From Panaeolus papilionaceus (lineage: Eukaryota; Basidiomycota; Agaricomycetes; Agaricales), in contig JADNRZ010000003.1 of the NCBI GenBank assembly GCA_015501605.1, positions 434,001 through 498,000 of the forward strand: a stretch of DNA of 64,000 bases. Direction: 5' to 3'. The notes under the pieces were generated by a model that was not told the DNA's origin, did no database searches, and was given only the letters and a program-made list of their open reading frames with translations. Both the position numbers and the translations under genes were made by a program. Within the stretch, counting starts at the first letter, position 1; every line of letters starts with the position of its first letter. Positions 35,801 to 47,146 of the stretch are shown here, piece after piece.

Positions 35801-38800
35801 CATTAGAATCATCAGCCAGCACTACTTTGGAGGAAACACCTCAACAACAAGTTGTGGCACAAGAGGACACAGGTGTGTTCCCAATGCCTTCATGATGACC
35901 TTGTTCTGACTCATACGTTATATCTAGGTGCTGATAACGAGACAGAAGTAGCTGAAGCAGCTGTTGTCGACTTTACAGAGCAAGGTGAAACCCTTCCAGA
36001 GACAGCCTTGCCAGAAGATGGTGTGCATGAAAGCCATCAGACCAGCGCAACACCGGAAGTGCTCGAAAAGCATGAGGATCAAGGTGATGTTACGACTTCA
36101 CAAGACGACCAGACCGAAAGTGAGTGAAACGCCCATCTTTGTAGTATTACTTCATTTATTTACCAGGATCCCTAGGTGTCCATGGTCAGGCTCCAAACGA
36201 ACCGAGTCCTAAAGAGTCCAAATCCGATGACTTAGTCGAACAAATCGCTATGCCCCAAACTGCAGAACCAGAACCTGTACCATACAACAACCAACTTGAA
36301 CTTTCCGACACTAATCCAGCCATCAAGCCAGTCATCAATGAGCAATTGACAACAGAAGATCAAGGCATTGCTGAGGTAAACGCTGACTCTACCAATGAAC
36401 TAGTTGGAAACGTCTCTGTACTCTCTGGAGCCACTGATGAAAGTTCGCATTCTGAGGGAGAAGAAATCGGGGAGGCTGTAGACCCTGTTGGTTCGTGCAT
36501 CCGCCTACCTCCAGTCGATACACCTGGCTCACAGAATAATAATAGAATCACCTGTCAGCGCTGCAGTCGATGAACCCACTCCCCAGATTCCAGAACAGGA
36601 GGAAGCAGGTATGCGTCTCCTTTTATCTCTATCGTGACTCATTCTGACATTTATTTTGTTTAGTCATCGATGAGGCTTCCAACCAAGTAGTGGCCAGTGA
36701 ATCAAACCCTGTGGACGGGGCAGATGAAATCGAAGGCACTTCAGAGCTACAACAAACTGAAGGTGGAGATCTTGTCGCTCAAGGATCATTCGCAGAGCCT
36801 ACAATTGAGGATGATTCTGAAGCTGCTGCACCGCAGCCGCATCAACCCCCTGAACAAGACATAACTCACGATGAGCAGCATGAAGAGCCTATCGCTGTTG
36901 ACTGGGAAGACCATACGGAGCTCGTCAATATCGAAGAAGAGATTAGTTCCGCCACCGCGACGGACAACAATGAAGACACTTTGAATTCGCCAGGTGCCCC
37001 TGAGGATGTACAGATGCAAGATACTTTGCCAGCCGAATTCAAGGATAAATCTCAATCCCGAATAATTCCAGACACTGTTGATGAGACCAAACCTCCTGTT
37101 GAAGAAGAGTCAGCACCAACTCATTCCAACATTTTTCCTGAACCCAAACACGACACTACTTCACAATTGACCCAGGACACGACCACAGGTTCGTATGGCA
37201 CACCCGAATGATGTCTATAACGCTAACCCATCTGATATATACAGAGCCCGCTACCTCTGTCCCATCGGACGAGATCCCCCAAGATCGTATTCAAGAGGTC
37301 AAACAGGATACAGGTACACTTTTTTTCAAACCCTCTGACGACCGATCTAATGTTTTTACGTTGATGAAGCTGTCGACAAGGAGACATCCGACGACGTTGC
37401 TGCCCCATCTGCTACTCCCATCGCAGAAACCACCAGCGTCACCGAAGCGCAACAGGCAGATGCCCCTCAGCCGTCGGCGGAGCCTGCGACAGAGGGTAGC
37501 CCCCAAGCCGATGCTGAGCAAGAACTACCCGAAGAATCTGATCAAGGTGTACCACCAATTGAGCAACCCGAGGCAAGCGGAGCTGACATTGCGGAAGATC
37601 TTCAGGCCGAGAGTGAGTTGACTCTTTGTCTATCATCATTCTATTCATCAAAATTCTAATCCAAGGTACCGAAATTCATGGTCCCGCTGATGATGCGGTA
37701 TCCGTCGCGGAGCCCCCGAGTGTTCCCGTCGTGACGGAACACGTCGAAGCTGCTTTAGACGCCCAAGAGTCATCCGAAGAAGTCCAGCATATTGAGACTT
37801 CGACAGACGAAAAAGACGAGGACACAACTTATTCGACTGTGATCTCAGAGACTCTTGATAAAGTCAAACCGGCCATTGAGGAAGAATCCACGCCAGACCA
37901 TAGCGACCAAGCAGACATTCTCTCTGGACTTGAACATGAACATATGCCTGTTGAGGGTGATAGTCCATCCAGTGCTGTCGGCTTAGTGGGTGGTGTCGAG
38001 GATACATTGCCAACTCCAGAGCAAAACGAAGAAGCTGAAACGGCTGCGTCTACACTTGGCGATGAAGTCAAGGAAGAAACCAAACCCGAGGGGGCTGAAT
38101 TCAATGAGGAGAGTGAAGTCAAGGAGACCGAGCTCAAGGAGGAGACCGAACCCCCTGTAACATCAGATGCCTCTGCCATTGAGGAGCAATCCGTGGCAGT
38201 TCACAATATTGTCCCTGTCCCAGAGCGTGAGGAACTGGTGGAATTCACCCCAGTCATCCCTGGTTTGTGCTTCCGTTTGCGTAACCAGACCTATACTAAA
38301 TATCATTTTTATAGAAGCATCTCCAGCTGTTGAGGAAGTCCCTCAGCCTACTATTCAAGCTCCAAATGATGCGGGTATGTTTTAATTCGCATCGTAATGA
38401 GAACATTTGATTGACTCATACATAACTTTAAACTTCAGATCTTGATGAGCCAGCTATCAATGGCCAGGTAGAAGCCGACAATGCCTCGGACGTACACAAG
38501 GCGTCAGAAGAGCAAGTCCTTCAATCAGAGACAATACCACAGTTGGAATCATCTGAGCAACAAGATGTGAACAGCGGCAATGATAGTCAAGCCGAGAGTG
38601 CGTGTTTTTCCGCGTGGTCCGAATGATTTGTGCTCATTGCTTGTGCAGTTATCCAGGATGCCATTGAACCAGATCAGTCGGTGGCCCCAACGAATCAACC
38701 TTCTGAACCTGATGTGGAAGGACAGTCTATTCAAGTCAAAGACAACCAAGAGGTACTTCCAACCGTCGCGGCGTTGTCAGAAGCAGCAGAAGGCCTTGCA

Positions 38801-39623
38801 TCCAGCACACAACAACTAAATCACGAGGAAGAGCGGCCGGAAACCAGCACAGATGACCAAGCTGTAAATGGCTCTCGTTCAGACCCCAATGTTACGGAGA
38901 AAGCAGACACAGAGGATGTTTCAAGTCTTACCGCTGCTGTTGAGGAGGTCCCCGACAGTAAATCCTCTGTCGACATACCGGTTGGTTCTGACGAGCTACT
39001 TGACCAACCGACCATCACTCAAGCTGTGGAAGAAGAGGAGGCAGCCCCCAACAGCGCCGAAGTTCTTGCTGAAGTGCCTATCAAGGGCGAGTCCGATGTG
39101 TTGGACCAAGAGCCTCGGGACGCAGTTGAGGATAAGAACCACGACAGTGTATATGAGAACGCTGGATCTGCCCGTGTCGAAGAGCCCACACAGACCAACG
39201 GAGACATGCCCGCTGAACCTGTTCCCGCTCCTTTCGATGCCTCGCAAGAACCCCTTCCTGGACCGGTTGAATCACTCGGAATCAAGTCTGAAGGTGATGC
39301 CGAAACACCGACCATAGCTGCTGGACATCCTATCCTTGCAGAGGAGCCAGTTGTCGCTAATGATGGTGTGGAAGATAGTAGCGCCATCGACAATACAGCG
39401 GCAGATGCCGCCACCCCCTCTCTGGATGAAGTACCCGAAGCTTCCGTTACTGTTTTGGAAAAGCAGGAAACGAAGGGAAATACAGGTGACTAATACGCCT
39501 GCCACTCACGAATGTATACTGAACTTGTTGTTAGATGCAGACGTCTTGCAACAGATACAACAAGGCATCTCTGAAGAGGCGAAACTTGAGGCCGACTCTT
39601 CCAAAGGCATCGCAGAACCCTAA
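29851..39623 (+). CDS. Giant Msb1/Mug8-like morphogenesis protein with repetitive acidic tail
   Basis: 27 exons by my reading, about 2,770 residues. Exons 1-3 (29851-30298, 30353-30905, 30955-32708) carry the conserved part: MQSFLSKVFGRKKDD, then VLLSDAIIGQRKLNPLEALV, IARGLETLGVMHPHW, HDVAAVLRWGLRHLQLDGD, KIFGLWLLVSQR and MGRMLEHLFLARIR. This resembles the Msb1/Mug8 domain (formerly DUF1708), found in fungal proteins that act in bud or hyphal polarity near Rho/Cdc42 and the cell cortex; the link is from memory of motif order. A Ser-rich linker with a basic SRSISRRSSKSRRSRHAK patch follows, and a short hydrophobic Ala/Val run (APVALAAGVAVAGVAAVVTL) ends the conserved part. Exons 4-27 (32760-39623) code an acidic Glu/Pro/Val/Ala-rich disordered tail. 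Introns 3-26 are all phase 1. The tail is built from tandem cassettes (see the repeat entry). Stop TAA 39621-39623. Confidence 0.78.
32760..39623 (+). repeat. Tandem ~750-bp three-exon cassettes in the Msb1-like tail
   Basis: Short exons of 57-69 nt recur at 32760, 33522, 34307, 35062, 35807, 36546, 37245 and 38315, each followed by a medium and a long exon. Spacing is 762, 785, 755, 745, 739, 699 and 1070 bp. The short exons share a motif: TSQPAQVQEQDG, TSQPQIEETQ, EPTPAGAGIQE, ETPQQQVVAQEDTG, EPTPQIPEQEEAG, EIPQDRIQEVKQDTG, EVPQPTIQAPNDAG. Medium exons often end in Q-A-E-S or similar (EDLQAES, NDSQAES, EKVQVES). Long exons share ETVEERKPLVVEGESAP, DTVDETKPPVEEESAP and ETLDKVKPAIEEESTP. In the sixth unit medium and long are fused (36663-37189), as if an intron was lost. 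Confidence 0.75.
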
Positions 39624-40441
39624 ACGTCTGATTGACTCCCGACACGAACAAGGGCTATCATCAACCTATTTCCATTCACAATTCTATCGATGATGACCAG
39701 TTCCTAACACTTTCTAGCCTTCCAAGCAGTTTGACATGCACTTATTCTATTGACTACCATTTACGACCCCTTACGACTTCACTATTTTTTTATGATTTTT
39801 GCCAGTCTTTTGATCCAGTCAGCCCAAATGTAGCTGTTATATTCCTTGATACCTCGACTTTCTTCACTCTTTCATCTCATGGAACTCTCATGGTCTCCCC
39901 ATTTGTTACTTGTATACCTTCATCGAGTATTTTACATACGTTATGCACCACTGAATGGTCTGTCCTTAAAGTTTATTTAGCCTGTTGCAGATATCTCTAG
40001 TTTCTTTTGTTCATCTAGCTGCATTACTTAGTCTACGTCCTTTCATTTCTTGTGCTACCCTTGTTGTTCAATTTATTGTGCTTCTTTCAAATATTCTTCT
40101 CCCCTTGAAGTCTTCCACGCACAACAACTCTGCACTTTTTACATGCTATTTCGGTCCACAAAAATCTTGTGGTTTGTTGGTGTGAAACTATGAGTAGTAA
40201 GTAATACATGAGAATCCCGTCTTTTCCATGGCACCACGCTTTGAAGAAGAAATAATAACATTGTGACTGAAACTGTTATACAACAACGATGTACACAAAA
40301 ACCCTGTATCCAACCAAAAGCCTATTGAGAACCAGGAGAAGCCTCGAGAGAAAAGAAAAGGAGAGATGTTTGTTGTGTTTTAATGGAATTTTCGTGATGA
40401 ACCAGTAGTTTTAAGTGGCTGCATGTTAAGAAGGAGCAACC
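39624..40441. other. 3' intergenic region between convergent genes
   Basis: T-rich sequence with no gene; should hold the 3' ends of the Msb1-like gene and of the repeat-peptide gene, which converge here. Confidence 0.5.
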
Positions 40442-42225
40442 TCAGAGACCACGAGCGCTGCGGGAGCCAGTGCGTTCCCCCGAGTCACCACCACGACGAG
40501 CGCCCAAGCCCCTAGCAGAACGAGACCCGGTACGCTCACCAGAATCACCGTGCCTCCTACGAGCGAGACCCCTTGTGGAACGCGATCCTGTGCGCTCTCC
40601 AGAGTCACCGTGCCTCCTACGAGCCAACCCTCTAGCAGATCGGCTCCCAGTACGCTCCCCAGAGTCACCACCTCGGCGAGCTTCGAGTCCTCTGGCAGAG
40701 CGAGAACCAGTGCGTTCTCCGGAGTCTCCGTGCCTCCTACGAGCGAGGCCTCTGGCAGACCTGCTTCCGGTACGCTCTCCAGAATCACCACCTCGACGAG
40801 CCTCCAATCCCCTGGCAGAGCGAGAACCAGTGCGCTCTCCGGAATCTCCGTGCCTTCTGCGAGCAAGGCCCCTGGCGGATCGGCTGCCAGTGCGCTCGCC
40901 TGAGTCACCACCACGGCGGGCTTGGAGGCCCCTTGCGGAGCGGGATCCAGTGCGCTCACCAGAGTCGCCGTGCCTTCTAGCCTGAAGACCGCGAGCTGAG
41001 CGGCTACCTGTACGTTCACCCGAATCACCACCACGGCGGGCTTCCAAACCCCTGGCGGAGCGCGAACCAGTGCGCTCACCGGAATCGCCACCACGGCGAG
41101 CTTGAAGACCTCGTGCTGAGCGGCTACCAGTGCGTTCTCCCGAATCACCACCACGACGAGCCTCTAGACCCCTGGCAGAGCGAGAACCAGTGCGCTCTCC
41201 AGAGTCTCCGTGTCTCCTACGAGCCAATCCCCTTGCAGATCGACTGCCAGTGCGTTCTCCCGAATCTCCACCACGGCGGGCTTCCAAGCCTCGAGCCGAG
41301 CGGGATCCAGTACGTTCACCAGAGTCACCACCACGGCGGGCTCCCAAGCCCCGGGCAGAACGTGAGCCGGTGCGCTCACCAGAATCGCCACCACGGCGAG
41401 CTTCCAGGCCCCTTGCGGAACGGGATCCAGTGCGCTCTCCGGAATCTCCATGCCTTCTGCGAGCGAGGCCCCTGGCAGATCGGCTACCAGTGCGTTCGCC
41501 AGAATCACCACCACGGCGAGCCTCCAAACCACGGGCAGAGCGTGATCCAGTACGTTCACCCGAATCGCCACCACGGCGAGCTTGGAGACCACGTGCTGAG
41601 CGGCTACCAGTGCGCTCTCCAGAGTCACCACCACGACGAGCGTCTAATCCTCTTGCGGAACGAGATCCAGTGCGTTCTCCTGAATCACCACCACGGCGGG
41701 CTTCTAAGCCCCTTGCGGAACGCGAACCTGTGGGTGAGTCACCGTGCCTCCTAGCCTGAAGACCACGGGCCGAGCGGCTGCCAGTGCGTTCTCCTGAATC
41801 GCCACCACGGCGGGCTTCCAGGCCCCGGGCTGAGCGTGAACCGGTGGGTGAATCACCGTGTCGTCTGGCTTGAAGACCACGGGCAGATCGGCTTCCAGTG
41901 CGTTCGCCAGAGTCGCCACCACGGCGAGCTTCGAGACCCCTTGCAGAGCGGGATCCAGTTCGTTCTCCAGAGTCACCGTGTCTGCGAGCTTGAAGACCAC
42001 GGGCAGAGCGGCTACCGGTACGTCCTCCAGAGTCGCCACCGCGGCGAGCATCTAAACCGCGAGCAGAGCGGGATCCAGTGCGTTCACCGGAGTCACCTCC
42101 ACGACGGGCCTCGAGACCCCTGGCAGAACGCGAGCCGGTGCGTTCGCCAGAGTCGCCGTGTCGCCTAGCTTGAAGACCGCGGGCTGAGCGGCTACCGTTA
42201 CGTTCTCCTGATCCGTGACGACGAC
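40442..42225 (-). repeat. 60-bp tandem array (30 units)
   Basis: DNA units of 60 bp in perfect register, with two 54-bp units, all inside the repeat-peptide gene. Third-base changes are common while the protein consensus is held, so units are homogenised but not identical. Confidence 0.85.
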
Positions 42226-42444
42226 GTTCGAAGGTACCAAAGGTGGGCTCACGAGCGATCATCTCGCTGCGAGCAACAAGGCCAGACTCGGGGTGGACCT
42301 AGTAAACCAGAAGTCGAAACAACAAGTAACAATCAGAGAAAAGTCACAAAAAATATATATGAAGCAAATGCATACCGGAATGGCGTTGGAAGCAGTCAAG
42401 ACTGCTGCGACGATGAAAGCGATAAAGTTCTTGTTGAATTGCAT
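40442..42444 (-). CDS. Secreted Arg-rich tandem-repeat protein, candidate Kex2-processed peptide precursor
   Basis: Two exons: 42444-42376 and 42298-40442, intron GTATGC...ACTAG, 641 residues. Exon 1 is a clean signal peptide (MQFNKNFIAFIVAAVLTASNAIP). A short leader (VHPESGLVARSEMIAREP) follows, then 30 head-to-tail repeats, consensus GGDSGERTGSRSARGLEARR. Most units are 20 residues (60 bp); the seventh and ninth are 18, with SPTGS replacing SGERTGS. Position 2 alternates G/H and position 17 varies E/Q/D/G/A. Each unit ends in Arg-Arg, the Golgi Kex2 cleavage type, so processing could release about 30 near-identical peptides. This is the layout of fungal Kex2-processed repeat proteins such as repellents, pheromones and ribosomally made peptides. 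The peptides lack Cys and Tyr and are cationic. No function is known to me; an intact repetitive wall protein is the main alternative. Confidence 0.8.
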
Positions 42445-42520
42445 GTTGTTGGATGAGTGAAACTGACTGTTGGAGTTGTTTAGTCGAGGACTGAGGAAAT
42501 AAGAGAATAACGAGAACACC

Positions 42521-42527
42521 TTTTATA
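42521..42527 (-). promoter_or_regulatory. TATA box of the repeat-peptide gene
   Basis: TATAAAA on the minus strand, within CGTATAAAAGG, about 77 bp upstream of the ATG at 42444; good spacing for a fungal core promoter and suggestive of high or inducible expression. Confidence 0.6.
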
Positions 42528-45502
42528 CGATTTGTGAGCATATATTAAAGACTATTATTAGACGCTGGAGCTGTAGCTTGTTTCTTATCACAGTCTTGGC
42601 GTCGAACAACAGAGAAACAAGGTGGAAAGCATGGTTGAAAATAGCTCGCCAAGGTAGGCTTGGTTCATTATTCAGATGGCGCGGCGTTTCCGCAGCACCT
42701 TCAGCATCACACAAAATACACGCACAGGTACCTGAAAGGTACCTCCCAAGAGTACAAGAATACCATTTAATTGTAAGTGGAGTAAGCGATCTGCAAGGGT
42801 TCTTGATCTAGTCAGCAACCGTCACGATTGATGAGATATCACGGCGGAACATAGTTAAAGATACTCACAAATGGGGTTTTTCGGGGAGATGCGCAGCTGC
42901 GGTTTGGGAATATTCAACCTTTCGGAGGCGCAGAAGAAAATGGCTCACGTAAAACCAACACGGATATTGTACGGCCCCGACACATAAGCGCCAGCCCATT
43001 GACGGATTGCGGGTGTAGAACGGGTACACAAAGGGCGTCAACGTCGAGGAAAGCCCAAGTACAACGACAAAGCGCAAAAACCAACTCATAACAAGGGGTA
43101 GAAAGCGAAAAGGAATTAACAACGTTAGCTTACTCGAGCAAAGAAGAGAAGCAACTCGCCTTGGCGAAGACGTGCGAGGTAAATCCTAAAGGGGCATCCG
43201 GGAAATGATGGGCTGAGAAGGGCAGGAGTTAAAAACCTCAGACAGAATCTAAAGGATCATCGTCGAGGACCTTCAATGAAGTCTAATTTTAACCGCCCGC
43301 AGCAAGGAGACGCTCGTGGGACGATTCATTAGAAATGAATTGGCCAAGCGAAACGGCAGAATTATCATTGTCTGAACCGGACCCTTGGTTGTATGATTTC
43401 TGATCCTTTGAAAACCACCGTGACGGTACCGAGTGTCAAAGTTGATAAAATATGGTAAAAGACGCCTCACGAGCCTCCACGGATCGCGTACAACATCAAG
43501 GTCTTCCTATTAAGGTGGATGCCTCCCTTGGACTGGTCTGAACTTGTTGATAGAGTGTCGCCTATCTCCTAGGTACCGACTGCCGTATTCCCAACACAAT
43601 GGACGCTCATTAATATCCGGTGGGTCGGTTTATCAAGAATGATAGAAAGGACGTTCAAATCGCGTAGAAAAGCCAGTATTTTGCCCATGTCGTGCCACAT
43701 TTTCTCGACTTCTGTTTCGTCGAATCGGGACCCAGAAAGGCAAAGGTTACACTGGGCCGTGCGTGTCAGAGATATGGAAGAAGTTGAGAACCTCAAAGAG
43801 AACAATACCCTTGTCTGGAAGTATTTGTGGGTGTTCTGCCAGTAGGTGATTTTGACGTTGACACAAACGCCAAGACTAAAGTAATAATATTCACTGTTCG
43901 TCCGCGGATGAAAGTAAAATCAAATGACAGTGCAGATATATGCGCCATTAGAAATGAGATTATCGACGTCCTAAGAGCAGGCATTGTCTGAATGAGAGTG
44001 TTCTTTGTAGATAGCTTTCTAAGCCACACGTACCTAACCGAGCAGTTCCCAGTAAGGTGCGCGCAGTCGCAACCATTAAGCGATGATTTCTGGTACAATG
44101 TCTGCTTGATCAGGTGTCTGAGTCAAAAATTATTTAGGGATTGTGAGGAGAAGATATAGAAAAATAATCACTGACTGGTAGATAGCATAGATGATGGGTA
44201 CCGGGGTGTATGTGAGAATCAAGGGAGCGGGATATCATGTACCCGGCAGTAAACTGAGCTTTATCAGTGCTAAACTGTGACTGTATGCACCCTAACGCAG
44301 GTATATGGATATAAAAAATGGTGCTATTATCGAGGTGCGATGAGCACAAGATGACCATTTACCGGGCGACTAGCTTTTACAGAGAAAAGCAATGATGGGC
44401 ATTGCACGAGGACTACTACCTTGTCGTTGCGACAGAAATGAATTAACAACAGCCAGCGCTGTAACTTCTTGTCCGGTAAGATCCTGTAACATCACAGACA
44501 AGTTTAAGTCCTTTTAGTTTGTCCTGCGCATGTCCCGGCCGTATCCTGTGTCACTTTTTGGAATTCGAACCCGAGCGTGTATGAGCAGGCATCAATGCAC
44601 CTAGACCCACAAAGTGAAAGACTGTGGCAACTTTTCGACCTTAGGTTTGGACCTGCTGAGTATGGTCACCGTCAAGTGGGCTTGAATGTCAAAAAGTAAC
44701 ACAGGCCCAGAACACAGAGAAAACACGACGAAAGGGGGTGCTGTTTCGCCTTTGTCAGTGTAAGGGTTCTAACAATATTTTCCCCTTTGCCAGAGAGAGC
44801 GTGCGTTTGGTCGTCGTTGAGCTGAAAGCGGATTTGGGTTCAAGGACTGAGGAAGACAAGCACGATGTTGACCATGATGCCCGAAGGAATCAGAAGGATG
44901 GCGCGTCGGCATTATCCGTGATGGTTTCCCACCACTACGAACTGGCTTCCTCGAGTCTTTCAGTCTGTTGTGCTTAGATCTCACGTATTCTCTTGATGAG
45001 GAGGAAATTCGAAAGATATGAGTAAAAAAAGCCGAGTCTCATAGACAATTCAAGTTCAAACATTCAGATCAGATTGTTAGCGTTTCAACTTAATGGATAT
45101 TAGTATTGATGCGGAAACACATTGTATCGTTTCATCATAATCTTCGCCATTCTATATGTTTCAATTTTACCACCCACCTCGGCAATAAAGCCATCGAGTT
45201 ACCGAAAGTGCATGAAGACAAATACATTGCCCAAATTTAGGAACGAGGCCGCAGTCTATTCAACTGTCTTATCTTACTTACTTAACCGCGCGCACCAATA
45301 TTAGATCCCTTGCTGAGCTAATTATACACGCAGCCCATCGAATTCGATTCAGACTTGTCGAAAGTTATCGAAACTCTCACCTTGCACCCAATCCCTCATC
45401 CCACGCGCCACGACTCCTCTTTCACCTTTTCCACATCGATATCCCTACCATTGATTCCCCATATTCGCAGCACGTCCACCACCCCCATCGATTCAACTCG
45501 GG
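42528..45502. other. Gene-poor interval with a possible gene fragment
   Basis: No complete gene recognised. A minus-strand frame (43122-42865) reads MSWFLRFVVVLGLSSTLTPF, then FYTRNPSMGWRLCVGAVQYP, and stops at a GTGAGT donor; it may be the first exon of a small membrane protein or a decayed copy, but I could not find downstream exons. Another minus frame at 43805-43569 has weak similarity in feel to F-box C-terminal repeats, not enough to call. The last 150 bases lead into the FluG-type gene. Confidence 0.4.
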
Positions 45503-47036
45503 ATGTCACAGTCCGCAAGACGCGAACCGCCTGATCCACTCAGATTCGGTTTCAGGCAGACACCGGCTTTCCCAGCGCTGTATCGCGCAGCGATGACACA
45601 GCCCGCTATCGATAATCATGCGCATCCGTTACTCAAGGCAGAGTTCAAAGACACTGATCGGTTCCCGTTCGAAGGACTAGTGAGCGAGGCCGACGGGGAG
45701 GCTCTGAATGACGCAAAGGAGACGCTGGCGGGGATGAGGGCGGTGAAAGAGCTCAGCGTGCTGTATGGGATTGAGAACTCGAACTTGAACTTGGATGGGA
45801 GTGAGAGGGAGGCAACGTGGGCTGATCTGAAGCAGTGTAGAGGTGAGATGAGTTATGATGAGCTTTGCGGGTTGTGTTTTGGACGATCGGGGATCGAGAT
45901 GGTGTTTGTGGACGATGGGCTTGGTGGGGAGAGGGAAAGAGCGATGGTGGAGGGGTATGAATGGATGGATCGATGGGTTACGAAGGGGAAAGGTGGGTCG
46001 AAGAGGATTGTGCGCGTCGAGGTTGTGGCTGAGGTGAGTCATACTATCTCTGCCAATGCTCTTGTTTAGGATGTAGGGTGTGATGTATAGGGAATATTAC
46101 GGGATTTACTGGGACGACAGAATCTAGATGGCTGGGATGCATTCAAAGCGTTCGAGGAAGCGTTTCTAGCCGCACTTCATGAAGCCGCTCGAGATGAGAA
46201 CGTCGTGGGGTTCAAGTCTGTCGTGTGTTATCGTACCGGGATGAACGTCTCGGTCGACAGAAGTAAGGAGGGCATTATCGAAGCACTGCAGCAAATCGCG
46301 TCGACGGTTCGCAACGACCAGAGGGTGAGGTTATCACACAAGCCCCTAAATGACTTTGTCGTAAACACAACGCTCGACGTGTCTGCGACGTGTAAGAAGC
46401 CAGGTTGGTGATTCTATTTTTCGGTTGCAATGAAGGCTAATCTGACGTGTACGTCGCGCGTAGTGCAATTCCACACTGGGCTTGGAGATAATGACATTAC
46501 GCTAACGCTGTCGTCACCTGCACACCTACAACCTATCATCAAAGCACATCCAGAAGCGAACATTGTGCTTCTTCACTCATCGTACCCATACACACGTGAG
46601 GCGGGTTATTTAGCGGGGGTGTATCGAAATGTGTATCTTGATTTTGGCGAGGTCAGTAATGTCATGCGGGTAAATTACGGAGAGCCAGCGAGGCTGATTT
46701 AGGGGTTGTGTGGGGTAGGTGTTCCCTTTTGTGTCCGCGGAGGGTCAGAAGAGCATTCTCCGGCAACTTCTGGAATTGTGCCCGACAAATAAGATGATGT
46801 GGTCCAGTTAAGTGGCTTTAGTTTTAACACGAAAAGGGTTATAATTAATGTTATTGATGATAGGTGATGGACATTGGTGGCCAGAGTCATATTACCTTGG
46901 AATAATGCAAGCTAGAATTGCATTATATCAAGTATTATCTGAACAAGTTGAACGAGGAATTGTAACTGAAAAAGAAGGAATTAGGATTATTGCTATGTGT
47001 CTTCATTCTAACGCTAGATCATTGTATAATATGTAA
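45503..47036 (+). CDS. FluG-type amidohydrolase (amidohydrolase 2 family)
   Basis: Five exons: 45503-46033, 46091-46403, 46464-46651, 46719-46806 and 46864-47036; 430 residues. The barrel starts with the metal-binding IDNHAHP motif (H39, H41). It continues with VGFKSVVCYRTGMNV, VQFHTGLGDND, the strongly characteristic IVLLHSSYPYTREAGYLAGV and NVYLDFGE, then WSSDGHWWPESYYLG across the last splice. This matches the N-terminal hydrolase half of the fungal developmental protein FluG, here as a stand-alone protein without the glutamine synthetase-like half. FluG-type hydrolases are metal dependent; the substrate here is unknown. Translation could instead begin at Met31 (45593), which would place the HxH motif nearer the N-terminus as usual. 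The last exon is distinctly AT-rich relative to the first. Neighbouring BiP gene is co-directional. Confidence 0.82.
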
Positions 47037-47136
47037 ATATCAATCGCCACGTCGTCTCTGTCGTTCGGGTCAATGATGGTCTGTCGTCGACTCAATCAAG
47101 GGATGAAATGGTCATGTGATCTGGCCACGTCTAAAG

Positions 47137-47146
47137 TGACACGTCA
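47137..47146 (+). promoter_or_regulatory. Candidate bZIP/unfolded-protein-response element upstream of BiP
   Basis: TGACACGTCA, a palindromic-type bZIP site, about 95 bp before the BiP start codon, with GGCCACGTC 14 bp earlier. ACGT-core sites bind Hac1/XBP1-type factors in other fungi, so ER-stress control of BiP is a reasonable inference. Confidence 0.45.

Noticed and set aside
40470..41759. Long plus-strand open frames opposite the repeat-peptide gene
   Set aside because: They arise because a 60-bp repeat without stops in one frame stays open in others. The plus-strand readings lack a signal peptide or promoter, whereas the minus-strand gene has both.
40442..42225. CRISPR-like regular repeat spacing
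   Set aside because: The 60-bp units are contiguous and coding, with no unique spacers; the host is a eukaryote.
42865..43122. Possible first exon of a membrane protein on the minus strand
   Set aside because: A hydrophobic start and a GTGAGT donor are present, but I could find no downstream exon in frame, so it is mentioned only within the intergenic entry.
43569..43805. Possible F-box C-terminal relic on the minus strand
   Set aside because: The resemblance is only in general character (leucine spacing) and has no shared motif with the F-box genes in this window.
44547..44630. tRNA-like B box (GGGTTCGAATTCC) on the minus strand
   Set aside because: No good A box, weak T-stem pairing and no convincing cloverleaf, so not called as a tRNA.
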